A stretch of DNA of 56,741 nucleotides, from contig JACMLN010000123.1 of NCBI GenBank assembly GCA_014379585.1, positions 1-56,741 on the forward strand, read 5' to 3'. Positions 17,827-25,302 of the stretch are shown piece after piece (the stretch's first letter is position 1; every line of letters begins with the position of its first letter). Source of the stretch: Gloeobacterales cyanobacterium ES-bin-313. GTDB taxonomy: Bacteria; Cyanobacteriota; Cyanobacteriia; Gloeobacterales; Gloeobacteraceae. The position numbers were made by a program, and so were the translations under genes. The notes under the pieces are model-generated. The model saw only the letters and a list, made by a program, of their open reading frames with translations, was not told where the DNA came from and ran no database searches.

Positions 17827-18837
17827 ATGCAGAATCAAAAAGATACCACAGATGAAACATTGCGTGGACTCCCAGAAGGCTGGTATGCAATTGCCCCACT
17901 AAGTGCAATTAGAACAAAAAAACTCAACGCTTTCGATCTGTGTGGTCGTTCATTGCTTGTGACCCTTGAAGGGAGTGTACCAGTTATCTTTGATCGCGCT
18001 TGTCCTCATATGGGGATCGATTTAAGCAAAGGAAAGATTTCAAAGAACGGCCAGATCCTCTGCCCATACCACAATGAACCTTTCTGCAAACTGACAGGAG
18101 ATTATACAGGGGAAACTTTTAAGACCCCAATGCGACTTCATCAATATCCCGCTCAAGTCTGTTACGACTGGGTTTGGTTCTACAACGGTAAGCAGCCCAA
18201 GTACGATCTGCCAAGTTTCAGTGCTACTCACCACGACTTTAGTTGGCAAAGGGTAACTGTCACAGCACGTATGGACAATATGATGTTGAATGCCCTTGAT
18301 GCTCTTCACTTTGTCAGCCTTCACAAAGGCTTGCTATCGGCAAAAGACCGCTTCTACGGGGTTGAAGCGATCAATGACTATGTTTTCAAATGTCGTGTCG
18401 GGATTGATGAAATAGCAAGAGGCTATCTCAATCTTGAAGCAATGGAGAGAATCGTCTACGGCCCTAGTCTTTCAGTCAATGGTGTGAAATTTGGTGGCAG
18501 CATTCGTGATTACCGCATCCTCACCTTCCGCCCTCAAGCAAATGGAAAAACAGAAATTGTCATGATCAACTGCATCCAAAAAGATCGTCCTCCGACAAGT
18601 CGTGCCGATCTGAATATTCCCGGTATTTTGAAGCTCCTAGTAAGATTAATTCCACGCCGAATGTTTGCAGCAGCAATCAACACGACGCTATTTTTCCAAG
18701 ATTCAGTCGTCACTCGGAATATTATTAGTAACCGCCGCACACCAGATGTAGAAGTAGATCAGCCAGCTATTCATTACCTACGGGTCTACAACCGTCTACG
18801 TCCGACCCAATCTGCTAAAGTGCTGGTTGGCGAGTAG
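17827..18837 (+). CDS. Rieske non-heme iron oxygenase
   Basis: 336 residues. The N-terminal Rieske domain binds a 2Fe-2S cluster through C59-x-H61 (CPHMG) and C79-x2-H82 (CPYH). The C-terminal half has the mononuclear iron motif N154-x2-D-x2-H160-x4-H165 (NALDALHFVSLH). The architecture resembles single-component oxygenases related to chlorophyll/pheophorbide or sterol-type Rieske enzymes, which take electrons from a separate reductase or ferredoxin. None is encoded next door, so a cellular ferredoxin would be needed. In this cluster it probably hydroxylates or desaturates the lipid chain. Pigment metabolism is the alternative reading, but the flanking genes argue for a tailoring role. Confidence 0.85.
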   Translation: MQNQKDTTDETLRGLPEGWYAIAPLSAIRTKKLNAFDLCGRSLLVTLEGSVPVIFDRACPHMGIDLSKGKISKNGQILCPYHNEPFCKLTGDYTGETFKTPMRLHQYPAQVCYDWVWFYNGKQPKYDLPSFSATHHDFSWQRVTVTARMDNMMLNALDALHFVSLHKGLLSAKDRFYGVEAINDYVFKCRVGIDEIARGYLNLEAMERIVYGPSLSVNGVKFGGSIRDYRILTFRPQANGKTEIVMINCIQKDRPPTSRADLNIPGILKLLVRLIPRRMFAAAINTTLFFQDSVVTRNIISNRRTPDVEVDQPAIHYLRVYNRLRPTQSAKVLVGE

Positions 18838-19231
18838 TTGCACCTCTTTTATTTTTCTTACTGTGGAGTTAAGAGGCAACATTGAGGTAGTCAATTTCGT
18901 ATTTTTAGAATGCGCTATTGCTCAATAAAACTATTATCAAAAATCAATGTCATCATTTCCTGACAAATTAAAATGTTGATTGCTGCGGAATGCTATACAA
19001 AGACTGGAAAGTAATATCGCTGTGAATGGAAAGTGATTGAACCTTCGATATAGAATTCTTTTGAAGTGCAGCTTTTGTTACTGCTTTAACTACTTCTGTT
19101 GTGCATAAACAGTCAATGTCATCACAAAATCAGAAAAGGATTTTGGTGTATGATTGTAAACGATTCAGACCTGAGTCGCGTTAACTATTTCTCACAATGC
19201 CTTTTCTAAAGTACTTTCAGGAGTTCAACAG
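18838..19231. other. 394-base non-coding gap before the acyltransferase gene
   Basis: No gene supported; the stretch is AT-richer than its neighbours. Just after the Rieske stop there is an imperfect inverted repeat (CCTCTT near 18843 and AAGAGG near 18870) without a T-run. A TATAGAAT near 19048 preceded by TGGAAA could be a promoter. A good Shine-Dalgarno (AGGAG, 19219-19223) precedes the next ATG. Confidence 0.45.
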
Positions 19232-20617
19232 ATGAGCCAAAGACTGCCAGCTACAGCATTGGACTTGGCTATTTCCTGTGGCCGCCAAAATGCAAGCTCA
19301 ATGCATATACAAATGATTGTGGCTGTCGAGGGGCAAGTCGAGATCGAGAGATTGAAAAAAGCAGTATTCCTCACCATAGAAGCCGAGCCAGTGTTGGGTT
19401 GTCGGTTTGTCGATCATCCCATTCGCCCTTATTGGGAACCGCAGCCGACCTTCAGTCAAAAAGCATTTCTTGAGCGCTACTGCTGCGTTGTTGAGACGAC
19501 GAATCCTGAGGCTGAAGTGGATGTTTTTCTACCCGTGCCGCTTGATCCTTCGACCGACCCATTGATACAGGTAAGGGTGTTTCGCCAGTTAGGAAACCCC
19601 CAAGAAATCATCGTTTTCAAACTCTGCCATCTTGTCGGTGATGCAGGAGGACTGCTGGGCTACTGCAAGTTTCTGATTGGCATCTATGCAAAATTAGCCC
19701 TAGATCCAAGTTATAAGCCAGATACAAATACCAGAAGCCGTGGCTTCGATCAGATTTCTAAACAGTACAGCAACAAAGAAAAATTACAGATTGTACGCTC
19801 AACCATTGCTGCTCTAAAGCGCAGAGACAGTGTGACAAACCGTTGCGGATTCCCTAACCCCTCTGCCCCTGCTGAACAACGCATGTATTTACGCAAAGAG
19901 ATTCCAGTCGAACAGGTGCAGGCGCTCAAGAGTTATGGGCGCAAGCAAGGCGCGACGCTGAATCTTGTCCTCCTGACTGCGTATTTCCGTTCCATTTGCA
20001 AAAATATACCGCTTTTGGGGACAGGAGCCGTGCCCTTAATGAGCACTGTGGATTTACGGCGCTATGTGCCCGATGCAGAGCGTGATCAGATCCCTCTGTG
20101 CAATCTCTCAGGGGTGACAACGATGTATATCAACCAAGAGGCTCCCGACAAAAAACCATTTACAGAGACGCTTGCATTAGTAAAAGAGCAAATGAAAGAG
20201 CGCAAAGCTGACTACTTAGGGTTGCTCATGGTTCCTCTTGTGTTAGGACTCTATGGGGTGTTGCCCTATAAATTGAGTCAGCGGATTGCCAAAAATGACT
20301 TTGCAAAAGCAAAGAAAAATCAAACGACTGCACCCGTCCTCACCAATGCGGGAGAGATTCCGGCAGAGGACTATGAGTTTGGCGATGTCAAATTGGTAAA
20401 TATCTACGGTGCTGCATCCGTGATGTACTCGCCAGTTTTTGCAACGAGTGTGACCGAGTTTCGCAAGACAGTCACTTTGTGTACTGGCTTTTGTCAGACT
20501 TTGATCCCGCGTGCGACAGTTGAAGCTATTTTTAACGGGGTGGCAGAGGAACTTGCTGGCCTTGCTGAGGGACACTTGAATGCTTCAAAGAACGCTAAGA
20601 AAGTAGTCGAAGCCTGA
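19232..20617 (+). CDS. condensation-domain/PapA-like acyltransferase
   Basis: 461 residues of the CoA-dependent acyltransferase superfamily (condensation domains, PapA, alcohol acetyltransferases). The catalytic HxxxD motif is H133-LVG-D137 in KLCHLVGDAGG, and the second half has the expected chloramphenicol-acetyltransferase-like pattern (VDLRRY, NLSGV). Such enzymes esterify a hydroxyl or amine with an acyl thioester. In the mycobacterial sulfolipid and PDIM pathways, PapA proteins acylate the final lipid, a useful analogy here since sulfotransferases lie upstream. The acyl donor and acceptor cannot be read. Starts at ATG 19232 after AGGAG. It lies 38 bases before a P450 with which it is probably co-transcribed. 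Confidence 0.8.
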   Translation: MSQRLPATALDLAISCGRQNASSMHIQMIVAVEGQVEIERLKKAVFLTIEAEPVLGCRFVDHPIRPYWEPQPTFSQKAFLERYCCVVETTNPEAEVDVFLPVPLDPSTDPLIQVRVFRQLGNPQEIIVFKLCHLVGDAGGLLGYCKFLIGIYAKLALDPSYKPDTNTRSRGFDQISKQYSNKEKLQIVRSTIAALKRRDSVTNRCGFPNPSAPAEQRMYLRKEIPVEQVQALKSYGRKQGATLNLVLLTAYFRSICKNIPLLGTGAVPLMSTVDLRRYVPDAERDQIPLCNLSGVTTMYINQEAPDKKPFTETLALVKEQMKERKADYLGLLMVPLVLGLYGVLPYKLSQRIAKNDFAKAKKNQTTAPVLTNAGEIPAEDYEFGDVKLVNIYGAASVMYSPVFATSVTEFRKTVTLCTGFCQTLIPRATVEAIFNGVAEELAGLAEGHLNASKNAKKVVEA

Positions 20618-20655
20618 AGTGGTGCGTGAATGAGTAACAGACAAGGAATCCAACA

Positions 20656-22020
20656 ATGAAACTGCCGAATGTATCAAAAAGTCCAAAAATTATACAGAGA
20701 CTTGAATGGGTCACAGACTTTAAAAGAAGTTTTGAGCGGCGGGCTGCTAGGTACGGCGACACATTTACCGTCAACCTTGGTGATGAACCGATCGTCGTAC
20801 TGAGCCACCCCAAAGCAGTCGAGCAGTTGTATACAACAAATCCATCAAAGTTTGGCATGAGTCCAACCCTCTACAAAGTTGCTTTGCCAATTGCAGGTGC
20901 GCGGTCAATTTCCCAGGTGGAGGGAGAGGCGCATAGACGTTCACGTCGTTTGCTCATGCCAGCTTTTCATCACAAAACAATTCGAACCCACAGCGAATTG
21001 ATCTGTGAATTGACCAGCGAAGAGATGCAGAAGTGGTCAACGGGTGAAACAAAGGTGATGAGCGATGTCCTTAAAAAGATCAGCATCAAAACCATCGTCA
21101 AGTGTGTGTTTGGAATTACGGGTGGATTACGCTACGAGAAATTGCTCAATGTCCTTGCCGACCTAGAAGGTGGAAGAGCATTTCCGCTTGGTATCTGGAT
21201 ACTTTACTTCGATTTTTTACAAAAAGATTGGGGAAGCTGGAGTCCCTGGGGTAAGTTCTTGAAATTTAAACAAGGCATGGATGATTTGATCTATGCCGAA
21301 GTTGAAGAACGGCGAGCCAATCCTGACCTCGCCCGCGCCGATATTCTCAACATGATGCTGGCTGCCCGCGATGAAGACGGCAATGGAATGCCCGATGAAG
21401 AATTGCGAGATGATTTGGTTGCACTGTTAAATGGTGGGCACTCCACAACAGTTGCCTCGATCGCTTGGGCACTCCACTTTATTCACTCACTGCCAGAAGT
21501 AAAGGCGAAGCTCATGGCAGAGCTTGCAACCTTAGAATCTCCCGCTGAAGCAGCCTCAGTCGAGAAAGCGCCTTACACGAATGCAGTTTGCCAAGAGACA
21601 ATCCGACTCTATCCACCTTCTTTGATTAGCCTGTTGCGCGTTGTCAAAGCGCCGGTTCAGATCATGGACAATACTTTTGAGCCCGGTGTGGCATTGACTG
21701 CTTCAATGTATTTGACCCATCGCCGCCCTGATCTTTTTCCAGAACCGGAAAAGTTTAGACCTGAGCGCTTTTTAGAGCGCAAATTCTCCAACTTCGAATA
21801 CCATCCTTTCGGTGGTGGAAGTCGTATGTGCATCGGGTATACGCTGGCGCAACTAGAAATGAGACTGATCGTGGCGACGATTATGAAAGGCTGGGATTTG
21901 GAGCTCGCCTCAAACGAACCTGTAAAGTTTGCGAACCGTGCTTTCAGCGGTATTAGACCAGCTTGTGGAATACCGATGGTCATGAAGAAAGCAATTCGCT
22001 CCACTGTGACTTCAAAATAA
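20656..22020 (+). CDS. cytochrome P450, CYP110-like, copy 1
   Basis: 454 residues with all P450 landmarks: the helix-K ExxR (ETIRLYPP), the PERF-like FRPERFLERKFS and the heme loop FGGGSRMCIG with the thiolate Cys392. The overall pattern, with PFGGGSRMCIG and LTHRRPDLFPEP, resembles the cyanobacterial CYP110 family, which hydroxylates fatty acids and related chains. In helix I the usual (A/G)G-x-(D/E)-T reads GGHST, so the acid is Ser263. The same change occurs in the second P450. A Shine-Dalgarno AAGGAA precedes ATG 20656. Redox partners are not encoded nearby. Likely job: in-chain hydroxylation that gives a site for sulfation or acylation. Confidence 0.9.
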   Translation: MKLPNVSKSPKIIQRLEWVTDFKRSFERRAARYGDTFTVNLGDEPIVVLSHPKAVEQLYTTNPSKFGMSPTLYKVALPIAGARSISQVEGEAHRRSRRLLMPAFHHKTIRTHSELICELTSEEMQKWSTGETKVMSDVLKKISIKTIVKCVFGITGGLRYEKLLNVLADLEGGRAFPLGIWILYFDFLQKDWGSWSPWGKFLKFKQGMDDLIYAEVEERRANPDLARADILNMMLAARDEDGNGMPDEELRDDLVALLNGGHSTTVASIAWALHFIHSLPEVKAKLMAELATLESPAEAASVEKAPYTNAVCQETIRLYPPSLISLLRVVKAPVQIMDNTFEPGVALTASMYLTHRRPDLFPEPEKFRPERFLERKFSNFEYHPFGGGSRMCIGYTLAQLEMRLIVATIMKGWDLELASNEPVKFANRAFSGIRPACGIPMVMKKAIRSTVTSK

Positions 22021-22082
22021 GAGCGTCAGCATAAAAGCTTGAGCTTGTTTTCGACTTGCAAAAAGCGAGTAGTATTGATAAT

Positions 22083-22112
22083 CATTTATGCTTGCAATTG
22101 CAAGCATAAATG
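22083..22112. repeat. 30-base perfect palindrome
   Basis: CATTTATGCTTGCAA (22083-22097) is followed directly by its exact reverse complement (22098-22112), with no spacer. This is far longer than chance would give in a gap of this size. It could be a binding site for a dimeric or tetrameric regulator, or a cruciform. There is no T-run, so a terminator is less likely. Confidence 0.85.
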
Positions 22113-22388
22113 GAGCTTGAAGGCGGCAGCGAAACAACATAATCTTTGTATTGATAATAATATTTGATGGCTTGGACGCTCTAAAGCTTGCCAACCGTGA
22201 AATGTAAAAGATGAAGAGCGTAACGATGAGAAACAGCACCCAAAACAACACCCGGGCTTTACACCGTTTTGCTTAGGACTGTGTGAAGAAGTCTCAAAAA
22301 GTACTTGAGTATACTGTATCTGCATAATCGGTCTGGTAAATTGTCAGTCACAATGATCTTGCGCTTAGATCTGTGTTGACGAATTTTT

Positions 22389-22410
22389 AGAGTGCTCTCA
22401 CTGGCACTCT
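22389..22410. promoter_or_regulatory. operator-like inverted repeat
   Basis: AGAGTGC (22389-22395) and GCACTCT (22404-22410) are perfect inverted arms with an 8-base spacer. The right arm abuts and overlaps the first base of the putative -35 box of the desaturase promoter, a classic position for a regulator site. Confidence 0.45.
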
Positions 22411-22437
22411 TGCTAACGATGGGTGGTTCTGTATACA
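22410..22437 (+). promoter_or_regulatory. putative desaturase promoter
   Basis: TTGCTA (22410-22415) and TATACA (22432-22437) with 16 bases between them, 34 bases upstream of the ATG at 22472. The Shine-Dalgarno AAGGAAG lies 6 to 12 bases before the start. Confidence 0.5.
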
Positions 22438-22471
22438 TTATCCATGTTCACAATTTGCGAAGGAAGCTTAT

Positions 22472-23836
22472 ATGACTCAGCAACCAAAGCCTACCGGAAA
22501 CCAAGCGGTCTATGGCGACTTTGATGACTATCAAGATTTTGAATCTCATCGTCGCTTCAACAAGCGGGAAATGTTCGATCCAGAATTCCTGAAATTTATG
22601 GCTTGGTTCAAGAAAGATATTCATAGTCGCTACAGCCGTAAAGACTTTCAGCAGATTGAGCTACGCAACATCCTTCAGTTGTCGGTTGGCTTCATCGGTA
22701 TGGTCTGTGCGTATGTCTATCTCCACATCAATTTCCCTCAGTACGCACTAGGCTGGGGCGCTGCGCTTTTTGTCGTCGCCATCTTTGTGTGCCAGAAGGG
22801 AGAAGTGATGCACATGCGTGCGCACTCTCCAAGCAACTTGACAGGTTCACGGATCATGGACGAAGCCGTAGACACCTTAGGGATGCCTTTGACAGGGATC
22901 TCCCCTGGTCTGTTTAAGCGCCGTCACTGTGCCGCTCACTACAACGACATCGGCAATATCTCCCGGATTTTTTCACAGGTCTGGATTACTTTCGATAAGG
23001 TTCCCGTTAACTACTACCTGCGTCCTTGGATGCTGGTGCAGTTTTTGTTGGACAAGGATTTCTGCCGCGACGAGATGATCAATCGCAAACGCCTGCTGAT
23101 TGAAACCATCGGCTTCTACACCTACTTAGCCGTAATGATTACGGAACTGTTCCACGGTTCCTACTTCTTGTTGACTTTTCATCTGATTCCTTCGTTCATA
23201 CTGGCGAGTTCTCAGGTTCTCAGTGCCGTCACGGTTCACTCTGGAGTGGACAAGAACAACAGTTTCGAGAGCAATGGTCTTTTCGATCCTGCGACGGCGA
23301 AGGGTCTTTTCAAAGTTCCCCTCTACTTCTATAGTTTGATCGGCAACGGTGGTGTTTTGAATCACGGTATTCACCACGCTTATCCTCAAGTCCCCTTGGA
23401 AATTGTGAACAAGGATTTCCGGCGGATCAATCAGCACATTCTTGAGAACTACTCGAATGTTCGTTACAACATGGTGATGAGTATGCGCATTCAGAAGTCT
23501 TTGTTGGAGCGCCTCGGCCCTCCCAATGCTTTTGATTACGTGGTTGCTTTCTTCTGCTCCGTGATTGCCCTGGTTTCCTGCATGTTCACCGTTGTCGGAA
23601 TGCCGATTCCGCCCACAGTGTTTGAGTTACTGCTTGTTGACTACCGCGTCTACTTTATTTCAACAAAGGCAGAACGCTATGCCAACAGTGTTGCCTTCTG
23701 GAAGAGCATCAATCTAGAAGAACGCTACCAGCAGTCCGAAAACCGTAATACCTACTTGAAGTGGGTTTACAACCGCTATACCCGGATGAAGAGCTACGTA
23801 GAAGCGCATCCATTGCCCGAAGCTTCAAAAGCTTAG
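22472..23836 (+). CDS. membrane fatty-acid desaturase/hydroxylase family protein
   Basis: 454 residues with the three histidine boxes of membrane diiron desaturases and hydroxylases: H114-x3-H118 (HMRAH), H152-x3-H156 (HCAAH) and H298-x2-H301-H302 (HGIHH). Hydrophobic segments at about 68-108, 212-255 and 355-385 should place it in the membrane. It may introduce a double bond or a hydroxyl in the acyl chain of the cluster product; which one cannot be told. The C-terminal 120 residues beyond the last box are longer than in typical DesA/DesC proteins. It is likely transcribed from its own promoter and ends in a terminator-like hairpin at 23847, before the second P450. Confidence 0.85.
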   Translation: MTQQPKPTGNQAVYGDFDDYQDFESHRRFNKREMFDPEFLKFMAWFKKDIHSRYSRKDFQQIELRNILQLSVGFIGMVCAYVYLHINFPQYALGWGAALFVVAIFVCQKGEVMHMRAHSPSNLTGSRIMDEAVDTLGMPLTGISPGLFKRRHCAAHYNDIGNISRIFSQVWITFDKVPVNYYLRPWMLVQFLLDKDFCRDEMINRKRLLIETIGFYTYLAVMITELFHGSYFLLTFHLIPSFILASSQVLSAVTVHSGVDKNNSFESNGLFDPATAKGLFKVPLYFYSLIGNGGVLNHGIHHAYPQVPLEIVNKDFRRINQHILENYSNVRYNMVMSMRIQKSLLERLGPPNAFDYVVAFFCSVIALVSCMFTVVGMPIPPTVFELLLVDYRVYFISTKAERYANSVAFWKSINLEERYQQSENRNTYLKWVYNRYTRMKSYVEAHPLPEASKA

Positions 23837-23846
23837 TCATTGTTAA

Positions 23847-23890
23847 AGGGCGTAGTTCTGCAAGAAACTGCGCCCTTACTTTATTTTTCA
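23847..23890 (+). terminator. rho-independent terminator between desaturase and second P450
   Basis: AAGGGCGTAGTT and AACTGCGCCCTT form a 12-base-pair stem (one G-U) with an 8-base loop, about 10 bases after the desaturase stop, followed by a T-rich tail (ACTTTATTTTT). The tail runs into the Shine-Dalgarno of the next gene, so partial read-through is likely. Confidence 0.75.
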
Positions 23891-23902
23891 AAGGAATATG
23901 CT

Positions 23903-25288
23903 GTGGCTAGCCAAATTGACGGACCTCGCCTTCCTCGTTTACTGATGCGCCTCTGGTGGTCAAGAAATCCGAGAGCCTGCATGGATGCGTGTGCGAAGCG
24001 CTACGGGGATATCTTTCAAGTAGATCTTGGACTCTTGGATCGTCCTGTTGTCGTAACAGGTCATCCTGAAGCAATGCAGCAGTTATTTAGTGCGGGTCAT
24101 CAGCAATTGGATTCTGGAAAAGCGCTTTACGATTTGGCAAAGCCGATGGCTGGAGAGAATTCCATTGGTGTCTTAGATGGATCTGCCCATCAACGCCAAC
24201 GGCGACTGATGATGCCGCCTTTTCTTGGTAAGTCGATACAGAGCTACAGAACGCTGATCGTAGATCTTGCGACCCAAGCAATGGAATCTTGGCAGATTGG
24301 TGAGCCACGCGTCATCAGTGAAGTGCTTAAAGATGTCACCTTAAGGGTGATTTTGCAGTCCGTGTTTGGGATTTACGACGGGCCACGTTACGAGAAATTG
24401 CGCGTTCTATTTAGCGACATGATGGAGGGCAAAGGTTTTCCCTTTGGTTCGGCGCTGCTCTACTTTAAATTTTTACAAGTTGATCTTGGCCGTTGGAGTC
24501 CTTGGGGCAAATTCCAATATCTGATCGCTCAGATCGACGAGTTGCTCTACGCAGAAATTCGTGATCGTCGTGCCTATCTCGACCCAGAGCGCACCGACGT
24601 TTTAAGTCTGTTGATGCTGGCCAGGGACGAAGAAGGTCAAGCGATGAGCGACATCGAGCTGCGCGATGAATTGATGACGCTTCTGCACAGTGGCCACTCC
24701 ACGACCAACGCAGCCTTGTCTTGGGCCTTCTACTTTATTCATCGCCAACCAGAAGTGCGCCAAAAGTTAATGGCTGAATTGACTACCCAGTTCGATCCCC
24801 AGGATTTGGCTGCAGCCGAAAAACTTCCCTATCTCCAAGCAGTCGTCCAAGAGACCCTGCGCATCTACCCAGTTTCTTTGGTTGCCTTAGCGCGCATCGC
24901 CCGCAACCCGATTGAAATCTTGGGCAAGACCTACGAAACGGGCACTGTTTTCTTCCCTGCTATCTACCTCACGCACCGCCGTGCCGATCTGTACCCTGAT
25001 CCCGAAACATTTCGCCCTGAACGTTTTTTGGAGAGGCAATTTAGTATTTACGAATATTTGCCGTTTGGCGGTGGCCATCGCATGTGTATTGGGACGGCTT
25101 TCGCCCAGATGCAGATGCGGTTGATCTTGGCGACGATTCTTTCGCGCTGGGAACTTTCTCTCGTCAGCGATCAACCCGTTCAACCAGGGAGACGGGGTCT
25201 TGGCGGTATCAAACCATCGGGAGGGGTTCCCATGGTGCTCACAGGGCAACGCAACGCTCGATCCTCGGTATCTGTTAGTCGTACTTAG
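23903..25288 (+). CDS. cytochrome P450, CYP110-like, copy 2
   Basis: 461 residues from GTG 23903, which has AAGGAA 6 bases upstream. A longer reading from TTG 23840 would run through the terminator hairpin and is rejected. ExxR is ETLRIYPV, the PERF region is FRPERFLERQFS and the heme loop FGGGHRMCIG has Cys395. It is clearly paralogous to the P450 at 20656 (shared LTHRR, FGGG, GHSTT). Helix I again has Ser (Ser266, SGHST) in place of the usual Asp/Glu. It should oxidise the same lipid at another position, or act in series. The desaturase gene lies between the two copies. It is followed 14 bases later by the cupin-8 gene with a good Shine-Dalgarno, so the two are co-transcribed. Confidence 0.9.
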   Translation: MASQIDGPRLPRLLMRLWWSRNPRACMDACAKRYGDIFQVDLGLLDRPVVVTGHPEAMQQLFSAGHQQLDSGKALYDLAKPMAGENSIGVLDGSAHQRQRRLMMPPFLGKSIQSYRTLIVDLATQAMESWQIGEPRVISEVLKDVTLRVILQSVFGIYDGPRYEKLRVLFSDMMEGKGFPFGSALLYFKFLQVDLGRWSPWGKFQYLIAQIDELLYAEIRDRRAYLDPERTDVLSLLMLARDEEGQAMSDIELRDELMTLLHSGHSTTNAALSWAFYFIHRQPEVRQKLMAELTTQFDPQDLAAAEKLPYLQAVVQETLRIYPVSLVALARIARNPIEILGKTYETGTVFFPAIYLTHRRADLYPDPETFRPERFLERQFSIYEYLPFGGGHRMCIGTAFAQMQMRLILATILSRWELSLVSDQPVQPGRRGLGGIKPSGGVPMVLTGQRNARSSVSVSRT

Positions 25289-25302
25289 ACAGGAGAAAGG
25301 CC

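Larger units (their letters stand above)
22021..22471. other. 451-base regulatory gap before the desaturase
   Basis: No convincing gene. It holds a 30-base perfect palindrome (22083-22112), several short copies of AGCTTG or AAGCTTG, an inverted repeat at 22389-22410 and a likely promoter just before the desaturase. The combination suggests that the genes from 22472 on are controlled separately from the upstream synthase genes. Confidence 0.6.

Noticed and set aside
23840-23902. Longer N-terminus of the second P450 from TTG 23840
   Set aside because: It would be encoded by the terminator hairpin and T-tail; the GTG at 23903 has a proper Shine-Dalgarno.
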